Origin: Bacteroidota bacterium
GTDB taxonomy: Bacteria; Bacteroidota; Ignavibacteria; Ignavibacteriales; Melioribacteraceae
Length of the DNA: 64,000 nucleotides
Direction: 5' to 3'
Assembly: GCA_023381535.1 (NCBI GenBank)
Contig: JAMCSN010000300.1
Span: forward strand, 1 to 64,000
Position numbers and translations under genes: made by a program
Notes under the pieces: generated by a model
Told to the model about the DNA's origin: nothing
The model's input: only the letters and a program-made list of their open reading frames with translations
The model's database searches: none
Shown here: positions 7,713-16,634 of the stretch, piece by piece
How the letters are laid out: each line of letters opens with the position of its first letter
How positions within the stretch are numbered: the stretch's first letter is position 1

Positions 7713-9938
7713 ATGAAAAAATATTGGATTGCTTTCACGGTTGTCATTGTAGTTTCATTTTCCGTTCTCGGTTGGATAGGAGTCAAAATCTATCAGCAGG
7801 CGCCTCCGATTCCGGAAAAGGTAGTTACGTCCGACGGTCAAATGGTCTTTTCAAAAAACGATATTGAAGAGGGGCAAAACATTTGGCAGGCTCTTGGGGG
7901 TATGGAAGTCGGTACGGTTTGGGGACACGGCAGTTATGTTGCACCCGATTGGACGGCAGATTGGCTGCATCGTGAAGCAATGTTTGTGCTTAACTATTGG
8001 TCGCAATCGCAATTCAAAACTGCTTATTCCGATCTTGGCAACGAGGAACAAGCCGCGCTAAAATCGCGTCTCCAAAAAATGCTTAGAAGAAACACTTACG
8101 ACGAAGCCGGCAAAGTTATCACGATCGATCCGGTAAGAGAAAAAGCAATTGAGAATAATGTAAAATATTTCAGCGATGTTTTCTTAAACGGAAGAGATGC
8201 TTATGCAATAAGAAAAAATTCTCTCAGCGATCCTGAAAAACTCCGCAAACTTAGCGCATTCTTTTTTTGGACTTCATGGGCAGCATCAACAAATCGTCCG
8301 AATGATGAAATTACATACACAAATAATTGGCCTCATGAAGAATTGGTCGCCAACAATCCTACAGGCGAGACTGTAGTTTGGACAGGAGTAAGCATAATAC
8401 TGCTGCTTGCCGGTATCGGCGGAATGATTTGGTATAACGGATCTCAAGAAAAAGAAAAACCATATGGCGACGTACCCGCAAACGATCCGTTACTTGGCTC
8501 GGTCTTAACTCCTTCGCAAAAGGCGGTTATAAAATATTTTTGGGTAGTCACCGGTTTATTTCTGCTTCAAATAGTTATGGGTGTAATTACCGCACATTAC
8601 GGAGTGGAGGGAAACGGTTTTTACGGTATCCCTCTTTCCAAAATTCTTCCCTATAGCATTACAAGAACATGGCATAATCAACTTGGAATATTTTGGATAG
8701 CGACCGCTTGGCTTGCATCGGGTCTTTATATCGGTCCGGCAGTAAGCGGCGTAGAGCCGAAGTACCAAAGATTAGGCGTTAACGTTTTGTTCGGCGCATT
8801 ACTGATTGTAGTTCTCGGTTCAATGTTCGGTGAATGGCTTAGCGTGATGAACAAAATGTCCGACAGCAACTGGTTTTTGTTCGGTCACAGTGGCTATGAG
8901 TATATCGATCTCGGAAGATTTTTTCAGATTGCGCTGTTTATCGGATTACTTTTATGGCTTGTCTTAATGGTAAGAGCCATCAAGCCGGCATTGAAAAACA
9001 ACAGCGATCAGAAACAAATACTTTCTTTATTTCTGGTTTCCTCCATTGCAATTGCTTTGTTCTACGCCGCCGCATTGATGTACGGTAAACATACTAATCT
9101 TTCCATTGCCGAATATTGGCGTTGGTGGGTTGTACATCTTTGGGTAGAAGGTTTCTTCGAAGTTTTTGCAACTGTTGTAATAGCATTTCTTTTTGCCCGT
9201 TTGAAATTGATTAGTCTGAAAACTACTGCTCGGGCAACTCTTCTTGCTTCAACAATCTTTTTGTCAGGTGGAATCATCGGAACTCTGCATCATTTATATT
9301 TCAGCGGAACTCCTATGATAGCTCTTGCACTTGGCTCCGTCTTCAGCGCACTCGAAGTTGTCCCATTGATTTTTGTCGGTTATGAAGCTTGGGAAAATAT
9401 CCGTCTCTCCAGATCAAAAGATTGGGTTCAGAAATACAAATGGCCGATTTATTTCTTCGTTGCAGTTGCATTCTGGAATATGCTTGGCGCCGGTCTTTTC
9501 GGATTTATGATCAATCCTCCGATTGCACTTTACTACATGCAAGGTCTTAACACTACACCGGTTCACGGACACGCGGCATTGTTTGGCGTTTACGGTATGC
9601 TGGGAATAGGTTTGATGCTGTTTACTTTACGCGCAATCAGACCGGATATTGAATGGAATGAAAAACCGTTGAAGTTTTCTTTCTGGGCAATCAACTTCGG
9701 GTTGTTTGCGATGGTCACATTCAGTCTGCTGCCGGTTGGTTTGATGCAAACTTGGGCTTCCGTTAAATACGGATACTGGTATGCGAGAAGTTCAGAGTTT
9801 CTGCAAACCCCATTGATGGACGCTCTTCGTTGGACCCGTGCGTTCGGCGATACGATCTTCGCAATTGGAGCCGTAGTACTTGTTGTTTTTATATTGAATC
9901 TGTCGTTCAAATTTTTTACAACCAGCAAAGAGAAATAA
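7713..9938 (+). CDS. norB: quinol-dependent nitric oxide reductase (qNOR)
   Basis: Reduces 2 NO to N2O at the inner membrane using quinol. The 741-residue length fits the single-subunit qNOR, in which a cytochrome-c-like N-terminal periplasmic domain without haem c (30-225, GQNIWQALGGMEVGTVWGHG) is fused to a 12-helix NorB core. Core metal ligands appear in TRTWHNQLGIFWIATAW, VVHLWVEGFFEVFATV (non-haem Fe Glu) and GTLHHLYF (His pair), and PVHGHAALFGVYG for the haem His. Start at an ATG after aataggagg. The unit looks built for NO detoxification rather than full denitrification, as no other denitrification gene is present here. Confidence 0.95.
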   Translation: MKKYWIAFTVVIVVSFSVLGWIGVKIYQQAPPIPEKVVTSDGQMVFSKNDIEEGQNIWQALGGMEVGTVWGHGSYVAPDWTADWLHREAMFVLNYWSQSQFKTAYSDLGNEEQAALKSRLQKMLRRNTYDEAGKVITIDPVREKAIENNVKYFSDVFLNGRDAYAIRKNSLSDPEKLRKLSAFFFWTSWAASTNRPNDEITYTNNWPHEELVANNPTGETVVWTGVSIILLLAGIGGMIWYNGSQEKEKPYGDVPANDPLLGSVLTPSQKAVIKYFWVVTGLFLLQIVMGVITAHYGVEGNGFYGIPLSKILPYSITRTWHNQLGIFWIATAWLASGLYIGPAVSGVEPKYQRLGVNVLFGALLIVVLGSMFGEWLSVMNKMSDSNWFLFGHSGYEYIDLGRFFQIALFIGLLLWLVLMVRAIKPALKNNSDQKQILSLFLVSSIAIALFYAAALMYGKHTNLSIAEYWRWWVVHLWVEGFFEVFATVVIAFLFARLKLISLKTTARATLLASTIFLSGGIIGTLHHLYFSGTPMIALALGSVFSALEVVPLIFVGYEAWENIRLSRSKDWVQKYKWPIYFFVAVAFWNMLGAGLFGFMINPPIALYYMQGLNTTPVHGHAALFGVYGMLGIGLMLFTLRAIRPDIEWNEKPLKFSFWAINFGLFAMVTFSLLPVGLMQTWASVKYGYWYARSSEFLQTPLMDALRWTRAFGDTIFAIGAVVLVVFILNLSFKFFTTSKEK

Positions 9939-9954
9939 TTTTTTTGATGGCAGG

Positions 9955-9988
9955 AAAAAAGCCCGGTGATTTTTCATCGGGCTTTTTT
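9955..9988 (+). terminator. rho-independent terminator after qNOR
   Basis: A strong hairpin, aaaaaagcccggtga / tcatcgggctttttt, with a tttt loop and a T-rich 3-prime arm, 16 bases after the qNOR stop. The A-run on the 5-prime arm could let it work in both directions. Confidence 0.9.
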
Positions 9989-10024
9989 AACAGTTGTTTC
10001 TAAAGAAAAGAAATTTGGGAAAGT

Positions 10025-10177
10025 TTAAATAAGAAGTGTTTTGTTTAAGAGAAAAGTATTTACGCTAAAGAATTTTTTTGTTGAAGAGAAATCTGTATTC
10101 TGTAAAATGTCCTCTATCTTTTTGCATTCAGTGCAGCAATCATCATGATGAAAAAGTATATCATGCGAGATAATTTT
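10025..10177 (-). pseudogene. truncated copy of the CzcABC leader gene found at 23904
   Basis: On the minus strand these bases encode KIISHDILFHHDDCCTECKK and continue to TFLLNKTLLI, then stop. This matches the last about 50 residues of the intact gene at 23904-24233; most base differences are at third codon positions and the last 45 bases are nearly identical. The similarity continues about 35 bases past the stop (to about 9991). Upstream of 10177 the match ends and the frame closes with a TAA, so the N-terminal half and its signal peptide are gone. It is a relic of a duplicated metal-efflux operon. Confidence 0.85.
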
Positions 10178-10290
10178 CCATAATGAGCAATTTGACGGAA
10201 ATTAATGTTCTCAGGCAAATCAACAGCTATTTCAGGCAACTTACCTGCTGTTAAATTTGTTTTTCAGTTATGGACCTAAATATTCTACGC

Positions 10291-10306
10291 TGGCATGATT
10301 GATGAG
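10291..10306 (+). promoter_or_regulatory. candidate sigma-54 promoter for the secreted protein at 10346
   Basis: TGGCATGATTGATGAG resembles the -24/-12 consensus TGGCAC-N5-TTGCW: the GG element is intact, the -12 element keeps TG but has A in place of C. A start site about 12 bases downstream would leave a leader of about 29 bases, nearly the same as for the better match at 14498. A sigma-54 activator gene follows at 11970. Confidence 0.4.
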
Positions 10307-10345
10307 TAAATAAAGCATCCTAAAATCAATTAATAAAGGTGCATC

Positions 10346-11860
10346 GTGAAAAAATTATTTCTACTTAGTATCATTTTAATCACCTCTTTTTCATACGCTC
10401 AAATGATGAACGGTCATCTAAGAGCTGATAAACTTGATACAATCACCGTTACCGGCAAAGCAATTGTCGATCAATCAACTCCAATACCGCAGTACTTTAT
10501 CGATACGAACCTTGACGGGAATGCAGATTATCATCTTAACTTTGGTCCGTCCTGGTATCAACCGGATAGTTCCGCTGCTCAACGTCCCAAGGATGGCGAT
10601 CAAATAAAAATTGTAGGCGGAGTTTATCAATCAAGCAAATACAGCTTCAAATCTGTTGTAGTTTATGAAATCAATGATCTTCTATGGCGGGATCCGTTTT
10701 TTGCGGATTGGAATGATATGGGCAAACATAACCATATGTTTGGATGGGACAAGCACGGAATGTTCGGTGGCAGTTACGGTTTCGGATGGAATCACGATAC
10801 ACTGAAAACAGTTACTCTAACCGGAACTGCGCTTGTAGATACAACATTTTTTATGGCTCATTATTATTTGGATACCGATAACGACAGCAAGCCGAATTAT
10901 TTTTTGAACCTCGGTCCGTACTGGTATCAGCCTGCATCCGGAGCTAAGAGACCGAATGATGGAGAAACGGTTACTATCAAGGGCGGCTTGCTTTCAAATA
11001 ATGCCGGGTATTCTATGCTGATTGTATATGAGATAAATGGACAAGTCTGGAGAGACTCAACTAAACTAGGGCCACACTTCGGCGGCGGCTGGTTCAATCA
11101 AAGTTCGAATTCCACAAAGTTTCATTCTCCTTTCGACGATAGTTCAATGGTTACCATTATGAGGGGATGGTATCAAAGCGGAAATATGATGGGTTCTATG
11201 CCGGATTCCGTTTTCGGTCAAATGTTCGAAGTCTATCCTGAAAACATGCCTAACTTCAAAGGACAAAATATTTTTGCCGGGTTCGAAGTTGACATGTTCA
11301 ACCCAAACGAAACGAACATGATGTGGCAGAACGGACGCAGCGGCGGGCACATGGATTTCGGAAACAATCTCCACGTTCAACTGCACTTTACCGATGCACA
11401 GTTAAACATATACAATATGAACAAGAACACTATCCAGGTAAAACTTTGGGATGATCAGACAAGTTCGTGGAAAGCAGTTACCGCTTCGGTTGATAAGCAG
11501 AACAACACCGTTTCGTTCAGTACGTCAACTGCAAGCGGATTTATTGCGCTGACTGGTTCAGCCGTTACGTCGGTTAAAACGACACAGACTTTGCCCACGG
11601 AATTCTCGCTGAGTCAAAATTATCCTAACCCGTTTAATCCCTCTACTACAATTTCCTATCAACTTCTCGGCAATGAAAACGTTAGTCTGAAAGTTTATGA
11701 TGTCTTGGGTAATGAAGTTGCAACTCTCTTTAGCGGCTATCAAAATGCAGGGACTTACAAAATAAACTTTGACGCGAGCACGCTTGCCAGCGGAGTTTAT
11801 TTTTACAAACTGCAGACAAACAGTTTCATTCAAGTTAAAAAGATGATGCTTCTTAAATAG
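10346..11860 (+). CDS. secreted two-repeat protein with T9SS sorting domain
   Basis: 504 residues from a GTG start (aaaggtg SD). A signal peptide (1-19) is followed by two homologous repeats of about 85 residues (about 30-115 and 145-230). Each holds a TVTGKAIVD-like strand, a Ca-loop-like acidic segment (DTNLDGNADYHLNFGPSWYQ; DTDNDSKPNYFLNLGPYWYQ), RPKDGD/RPNDGE and VVYEINDLLWRD. The C-terminal 80 residues are a type IX secretion sorting domain (NYPNPFNPSTTISY). The protein is His/Met/Trp-rich. It is therefore exported to the surface; function is unknown. It sits next to the sigma-54 activator. Confidence 0.85.
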   Translation: MKKLFLLSIILITSFSYAQMMNGHLRADKLDTITVTGKAIVDQSTPIPQYFIDTNLDGNADYHLNFGPSWYQPDSSAAQRPKDGDQIKIVGGVYQSSKYSFKSVVVYEINDLLWRDPFFADWNDMGKHNHMFGWDKHGMFGGSYGFGWNHDTLKTVTLTGTALVDTTFFMAHYYLDTDNDSKPNYFLNLGPYWYQPASGAKRPNDGETVTIKGGLLSNNAGYSMLIVYEINGQVWRDSTKLGPHFGGGWFNQSSNSTKFHSPFDDSSMVTIMRGWYQSGNMMGSMPDSVFGQMFEVYPENMPNFKGQNIFAGFEVDMFNPNETNMMWQNGRSGGHMDFGNNLHVQLHFTDAQLNIYNMNKNTIQVKLWDDQTSSWKAVTASVDKQNNTVSFSTSTASGFIALTGSAVTSVKTTQTLPTEFSLSQNYPNPFNPSTTISYQLLGNENVSLKVYDVLGNEVATLFSGYQNAGTYKINFDASTLASGVYFYKLQTNSFIQVKKMMLLK

Positions 11861-11873
11861 TAACACCTACGAA

Positions 11874-11897
11874 CGGGACTTGAGAAATCAAGTCCCG
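11874..11897 (+). terminator. hairpin after the T9SS protein gene
   Basis: A perfect 10-base-pair stem CGGGACTTGA / TCAAGTCCCG with a gaaa loop, 14 bases after the stop, followed by a pyrimidine run cttctcttct rather than a T-run. The right arm plus flank equals a 15-mer at 6081-6095, so it also belongs to a small repeat family. Confidence 0.65.
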
Positions 11898-11969
11898 CTT
11901 CTCTTCTAAATTCTTTCCTTCATATTCTTTTTAAAATTGGTAATTTTATTCCGGTCGATTGGAACATTC

Positions 11970-14411
11970 ATGAAAACAGCCGGAAAATTGTTATTGCATA
12001 AGACAGCATTAGAGCTCGCTGCCATAGTTTTACTTTTCGCACTTTCTGTAGCCGGTGTGTTTAACCCGCTAAATAGAGTCGGCGAAAATACTTTTACAAA
12101 ATTAGCCGGGCAAAGACCGCTGGATTCCAGCGTTGTCATAATTCATATCGATGGAAACGATATCGAAAAACTAGGCGGTTGGCCGCTGAAAAGAAGTTAC
12201 TACGCGCTGCTTGTCAGCAGGCTTTCAGATTTAGGTGTTTCTAAGATTGGTATCGAAGTACTTCTCTCCAACAATGCGGCAAGTCAATCGGTCTATAACG
12301 GTTTATTGAACGAAGAAATAAAAAGAAGCGGAAGAGTTGTCGTTTCATCTTTGGTAACCAACGACGGAAGCTCCGGAACAGATTCCATAATATATTCGCA
12401 GCCCAAGCTGGATAACCCGAATCTTGCAAGCGGTCACTTGAATTATATTTCCGGCGACGGCATATACATCCCGAACTTGATAAATGTAAGCGGAAAACAG
12501 GAAAAATCATTTTCATTAGCCCTGGCTAATAAATCTCCCGAAAGCAAGCTGGTAAAAGTAAACTTTTACAATTCATGGAAGAACTTTCGCAGTTACTCCT
12601 TGCTTGAGTTTTTTAGAATGATTGAAGGAAACGATAACCGCCTCCAAAATTTCAGAAACAAAATTGTATTAATAGGTGTAAGTGATCCGACAATCGCGAA
12701 AACAATTTCCACCGGGTTCGATAAAGAACTCCCCGGCATTGCACTTCACGCCTTTGCCGTTGATAATTTACTTACCGAGCGTTCCATAAATTTTCGGTTT
12801 GGTTCATATCTCGCCCTCGTTTTTTTGATCCCGTTAATAGTTATTCCATTTACCAAAACAAAACGTTCGCGCCTTAATGTCGCAATGATTTACGTCCTAT
12901 TCTTTGCTGCTATAGCGTTCATACTCTTTACGTTCTACTTTCTGGAAATAAATTATTCGGCCGTCATAATTCCGGCAATTGTTTTTCTGATGATTGAATT
13001 CGGCATTAACCTATCGGAAAGCAAAGCGAAGCTGCTCTTCTCTCTCAATGAGTCGGAAATTCTAAAACGCGCGTTATCGTTGAAAGAAAAAGAACTCGCC
13101 GGTTTGAAGATTCAGATTAGCTCAATCTCGGATGAACACCACACGAAACTTGCTTCAAAAATCATTTTACTCGAAGATGAAATATCCCGCCTAAAAAAAT
13201 GGAAGGACGATAATGAGCCCGAAATCATTCCGGCAGAAAAAGAAATAGGTACATCTTTTGAAGGAATGATTTTTCAAAGCGATGTTATGAGAAATCTTGT
13301 TGAAACAATAAGAAAGGTTGCTGCAAGCGACGCGACAACTTTAATACTCGGCGAAAGCGGAAGCGGCAAAGAACTTGTTGCGCGCGCGATTCATAACCTT
13401 GGAAAAAGAAGAGATAAAAATTTTGTTGCAGTTAATTGTGCTGCATTACCCGACTCACTTCTCGAAAGCGAACTTTTTGGACACGTGAAAGGGGCTTTCA
13501 CCAACGCAATTGCAGAGCGGAAGGGAAGATTTGAATTAGCCGACGGCGGCACAATATTTCTCGATGAAATCGGAGAGACGAGCGAAAACTTCCAAGCTAA
13601 ACTTCTGCGTGTGATACAGTTCGGCGAAGTCCAGAAAGTTGGCGTCGCTGAAATTAAACATGTGAATGTTCGGGTTATTGCTGCAACAAATAAAAATCTG
13701 GACGAGCGAGTAAAAGAAAAACTTTTCCGGGAAGATCTTTATTACCGCCTTAATGTTTTAAGATTGGAATTGCCGCCGCTGCGAGAACGAAAGGAAGATT
13801 TAGAATTACTCGCATACCATTTTATCCGTTTGGAAGATTCTGAGATGAATATTTCCAAAGCCGTTTTGGATAGTTTGATGAAAAACGATTGGAAAGGTAA
13901 CGTTCGCGAGTTGCAATCTGTAATCAAACGCGCCGTGATATTCGCAAAATCCGAAAGCAGGAAGATTATTCAGCTCAACGATTTGGCTGACGAATACCGC
14001 AAAGTTGACCGTTCCAACCTTGAGGATTTGATTTTAGAATCTTTGCGTCATAAATCTTTTTCACATTCTTCTATAAACGAAACGGCAAGAGAACTTGGCA
14101 ATATCAACAGAACTATCGTTTCAGAAAATCTGCGGGGAATGTTTTTCAAAAAATATGTTGCTAATTCTTTCGCATTTGATAAAACCGTTTCCGAACTTGC
14201 TCAAACCGACGATACGGAATCATTGGCTCGACTAAAATCAAAGGCTGAAACTTATGTTGATAATTTGCAAAAGGATCTCGTAAAACTTAAAGATAAAAAG
14301 TTTGAAAAGGTTAAATCGGCGTTTTCTTCTAAGTATAAAAACCTTCCGGCAAAATTTCACCCGTATCTCGATGATACCATAAAAGACTTGTTAAAGAAAC
14401 TGCCTGTTTAA
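11970..14411 (+). CDS. membrane CHASE2 sensor fused to a sigma-54 activator AAA+ domain
   Basis: About 813 residues from the ATG at 11970 (preceded by ttgga); an upstream TTG start at 11937 is less likely. A membrane helix near the N-terminus, a periplasmic CHASE2 domain (about 45-260, [19 protein letters not shown]), two to three helices (about 275-345), a coiled coil, then an AAA+ domain with Walker A GESGSGKE near 460 and Walker [12 protein letters not shown]. The sigma-54-contact loop reads GAFTNA near 507 instead of GAFTGA. A Fis-like helix-turn-helix segment ([20 protein letters not shown]) and an extra 90-residue tail follow. A membrane-bound one-component sigma-54 regulator, probably controlling the flanking exported genes. 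Confidence 0.85.
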   Translation: MKTAGKLLLHKTALELAAIVLLFALSVAGVFNPLNRVGENTFTKLAGQRPLDSSVVIIHIDGNDIEKLGGWPLKRSYYALLVSRLSDLGVSKIGIEVLLSNNAASQSVYNGLLNEEIKRSGRVVVSSLVTNDGSSGTDSIIYSQPKLDNPNLASGHLNYISGDGIYIPNLINVSGKQEKSFSLALANKSPESKLVKVNFYNSWKNFRSYSLLEFFRMIEGNDNRLQNFRNKIVLIGVSDPTIAKTISTGFDKELPGIALHAFAVDNLLTERSINFRFGSYLALVFLIPLIVIPFTKTKRSRLNVAMIYVLFFAAIAFILFTFYFLEINYSAVIIPAIVFLMIEFGINLSESKAKLLFSLNESEILKRALSLKEKELAGLKIQISSISDEHHTKLASKIILLEDEISRLKKWKDDNEPEIIPAEKEIGTSFEGMIFQSDVMRNLVETIRKVAASDATTLILGESGSGKELVARAIHNLGKRRDKNFVAVNCAALPDSLLESELFGHVKGAFTNAIAERKGRFELADGGTIFLDEIGETSENFQAKLLRVIQFGEVQKVGVAEIKHVNVRVIAATNKNLDERVKEKLFREDLYYRLNVLRLELPPLRERKEDLELLAYHFIRLEDSEMNISKAVLDSLMKNDWKGNVRELQSVIKRAVIFAKSESRKIIQLNDLADEYRKVDRSNLEDLILESLRHKSFSHSSINETARELGNINRTIVSENLRGMFFKKYVANSFAFDKTVSELAQTDDTESLARLKSKAETYVDNLQKDLVKLKDKKFEKVKSAFSSKYKNLPAKFHPYLDDTIKDLLKKLPV

Positions 14412-14427
14412 TTCACTTCAGGCAGTT
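14398..14427 (+). terminator. weak hairpin across the stop of the CHASE2 regulator gene
   Basis: AACTGCCTG (14398-14406) pairs with CAGGCAGTT (14419-14427) across the stop codon; followed by gtttacggttt, so the T-run is poor. It may separate this gene from the sigma-54-driven operon downstream. Confidence 0.4.
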
Positions 14428-14497
14428 GTTTACGGTTTCCAGGCGCTTCAATAGTTTTCAACGTTAGGTTTTACTGCAAATTCTCATTTTTTCTGGT

Positions 14498-14513
14498 TGG
14501 CATCCATTATGCA
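14498..14513 (+). promoter_or_regulatory. candidate sigma-54 promoter for the lipoprotein operon
   Basis: TGGCATCCATTATGCA matches the -24/-12 consensus TGGCAC-N5-TTGCW at all key positions except C6 and one T of the -12 box; GG and GC are exactly 12 bases apart. The predicted start near 14524 leaves a leader of about 31 bases before the ATG at 14555. It lies directly after a sigma-54 activator gene. Confidence 0.65.
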
Positions 14514-14554
14514 TTATATCAATCAAACATTTAACACAAAAATGGAGTGACAAA

Positions 14555-15652
14555 ATGCAAAAGCAAAAAATCTTCTTCTCACTTGCAGTAATAACCATGT
14601 TGATTTTCGGTTTATATGGTTGCGATAAAATTAGCCCCCTGGAAACCGATTCACAATCCGGAAGTTTAAGTTCCGCGCTTCAAACAATTACGGCTAACGA
14701 TCCGGCAGTACAGTCGTTTGAACCGAATTTCAATGAGACAACCGTGATGAGCATTGTAGGCGGACTTGCCAAAGATATTTACCCGCTTAAAATCGGGCAG
14801 AACCTGAAGATGGTTGATAGCAGTCTGGATTTCCAGGTGAATGCCGATACAGCTTACGGTTATCTTACTCAAAAATTTGAAGGCGAACTTTTAATAGCCG
14901 GTTCATACAAACAGCCGGACTCAACTAACAAAGTGAAGGTTGACACGCTGATTCATAAACCATATTCAACAACGGTTACTCGCGTTATCAAATATGTAAA
15001 GGTAGGAGATACCGGTAATCAGCAAAGCGATTGGAGAGTTATAGCGGTTTCGCTTGCAGCAGGCGGCACAAACACAACTAACATCAATATCAAAAAAATT
15101 ACAGTAACTTTTTCCGACGGAAGAGTTTACGAAACATCGTCACCTAATGAGTTCTTCTTAACGATGGTACGCGGTTCTCGTCATCAATTTCCGCTTTATG
15201 ATAAGCACGGTTCGGCGACTGTTCGTGTTGAAATTACAAGCGCGTACCAAGATGAAGATATTCTAACACTCACTCATGGAATGATGATTCAAGGTTTGGC
15301 TAATGGTTACATGATGGGCGGTGTTGGAAGCGGTTCGATGGGAAATGGAATGAACGGCAATGGAATGATGGGCGGAGGCATGATGAACGGCGGAATGAAT
15401 GGAAACGGCGCTTCCGGCAAAGGCGCGCACATGAATATTTTTGGTAATAGAAATAAACTAAGATTTAAGTTAATTTCCTCCACACAAAACGGAAGTTCTT
15501 TTGATAAAGTATATGAACTAAAATGGAATACTCCTACTGTTGGCGGAGGATTTATGCACGCCGTAGTGAACGCAGTTCCAAGACAAACTGTTTATGATGA
15601 TACCACACCGGTTGAAGAAAAGAGCTGGGGTATTCCGATCGCGGTAAAATAA
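14555..15652 (+). CDS. lipoprotein with Gly/Met/Asn-rich tract
   Basis: A 365-residue protein with a lipoprotein signal (LIFGLYGC, acylated Cys about 23), so it is anchored in the envelope. Residues about 245-290 form a low-complexity tract of repeated M, G and N (GMNGNGMMGGGMMNGGMNGN), which could bind soft metals such as Cu(I) or be a flexible linker; that is inference. No known domain recognised. It follows a good SD (atggagtgac) and a sigma-54-like promoter, and opens a run of four exported proteins. Confidence 0.75.
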   Translation: MQKQKIFFSLAVITMLIFGLYGCDKISPLETDSQSGSLSSALQTITANDPAVQSFEPNFNETTVMSIVGGLAKDIYPLKIGQNLKMVDSSLDFQVNADTAYGYLTQKFEGELLIAGSYKQPDSTNKVKVDTLIHKPYSTTVTRVIKYVKVGDTGNQQSDWRVIAVSLAAGGTNTTNINIKKITVTFSDGRVYETSSPNEFFLTMVRGSRHQFPLYDKHGSATVRVEITSAYQDEDILTLTHGMMIQGLANGYMMGGVGSGSMGNGMNGNGMMGGGMMNGGMNGNGASGKGAHMNIFGNRNKLRFKLISSTQNGSSFDKVYELKWNTPTVGGGFMHAVVNAVPRQTVYDDTTPVEEKSWGIPIAVK

Positions 15653-15667
15653 ATTATTAAATTATTG

Positions 15668-15688
15668 GAGCGGGAATTATTCCCGCTC
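15668..15688 (+). terminator. GC-rich hairpin between the two lipoprotein genes
   Basis: GAGCGGGAAT / ATTCCCGCTC is a perfect inverted repeat with a one-base centre, beginning 16 bases after the upstream stop. There is no T-run after it and the next ATG is 13 bases away, so it may be an RNA-stabilising or attenuating hairpin rather than a full terminator. Confidence 0.5.
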
Positions 15689-15701
15689 TGCTTAAAATAT
15701 C

Positions 15702-16634
15702 ATGAAGAAAAAAATTAAATATCTGATTTTGTTACTCCCGCTTGTTGTTCTTGTTTCTTGCGGTAATCCTACTCCGGTAGAGTTTACAGATAGCACCACC
15801 ACAACAGAAAATATTAATGTCGGCGTAGTGCCTACAAAGCCTTCGACTTACGTTTACAGTAACGGTTACGACTCAACCGGTATAGTAGCACCGTTCATTG
15901 ACAAATCGACAATTGTAAACGTCAGCGGAATACATAACTCAAATTATGCCGGCTATACCGACGGCGCATACTACTTTGCACTTTTCAATGACAAAACTAA
16001 ACCGGTTATGGGCCCGAATAATTCCGTCGTGGGTTACAAATCAAAATTAGTAAGTTCAGTTTTTTTCAATAATGTTCCTGCCCAAATAGAATCCAACCGA
16101 ATGCTGATGATGAATCAGCAGCATGCTAAAGTCGATACATCGCTCGGGTTCAAGTATGTATTGTCAAACGGAATGGGTCACGGTATGCACGGGGGTTGGA
16201 ATAATCAATTTCCGTACAGTTCGAGCATAAATGTTAGAATCAATGACGGATCTAATCCGCCATACCAATTTGATTTACCGACGCCGTCAGAAATTATTGG
16301 ACAAGTAAAGCTTCAAGGCTCGGTATCAACAAATAATCTTAGCATGGAACTTACATGGAACGGCAGCATAAACGATTCTGTTAATGTTGTAATCGGAACT
16401 GTCAATCAATTCTCAAGCGATGCCAATCCGCTTTTTCTTTTCAAAGCGGCTAATACTAATTCATTAAAAGTACCATGGTCTATTCTCGAAAAAATTCAGT
16501 TCAGCCGGACTAAATTTTTAGTAGTAACCCTAATTAAAAGAATAATAAAAGGAATTCCTTACAACGCAGTGTTAAAAGACAGCTATATTGCATCGCAAAG
16601 TATTCATAACATTAAAGTCGATATTCCGCGTTAA
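15702..16634 (+). CDS. hypothetical lipoprotein
   Basis: 310 residues with a lipoprotein signal peptide (LPLVVLVSCGNPTP; acylated Cys about 20). The rest is Ser/Thr/Asn-rich and beta-prone with no recognised domain; MGHGMHGGW near residue 165 is a His/Gly/Met patch. It lies between another lipoprotein and an outer membrane barrel fusion and overlaps the latter or ends just before it, so the three are likely one transcription unit and perhaps one surface complex. Function unknown. Confidence 0.7.
   Translation: MKKKIKYLILLLPLVVLVSCGNPTPVEFTDSTTTTENINVGVVPTKPSTYVYSNGYDSTGIVAPFIDKSTIVNVSGIHNSNYAGYTDGAYYFALFNDKTKPVMGPNNSVVGYKSKLVSSVFFNNVPAQIESNRMLMMNQQHAKVDTSLGFKYVLSNGMGHGMHGGWNNQFPYSSSINVRINDGSNPPYQFDLPTPSEIIGQVKLQGSVSTNNLSMELTWNGSINDSVNVVIGTVNQFSSDANPLFLFKAANTNSLKVPWSILEKIQFSRTKFLVVTLIKRIIKGIPYNAVLKDSYIASQSIHNIKVDIPR

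Noticed and set aside
10180..10262. Minus-strand frame reading KLPEIAVDLPENINF and ending ALNAKR
   Set aside because: It looks protein-like but has a stop at its upstream end and no start codon, and it overlaps the relic that matches 23904 in another frame.
11937..11969. Longer start for the CHASE2 regulator
   Set aside because: A TTG without ribosome site; the ATG at 11970 is better placed and gives the usual short N-terminus before the helix.
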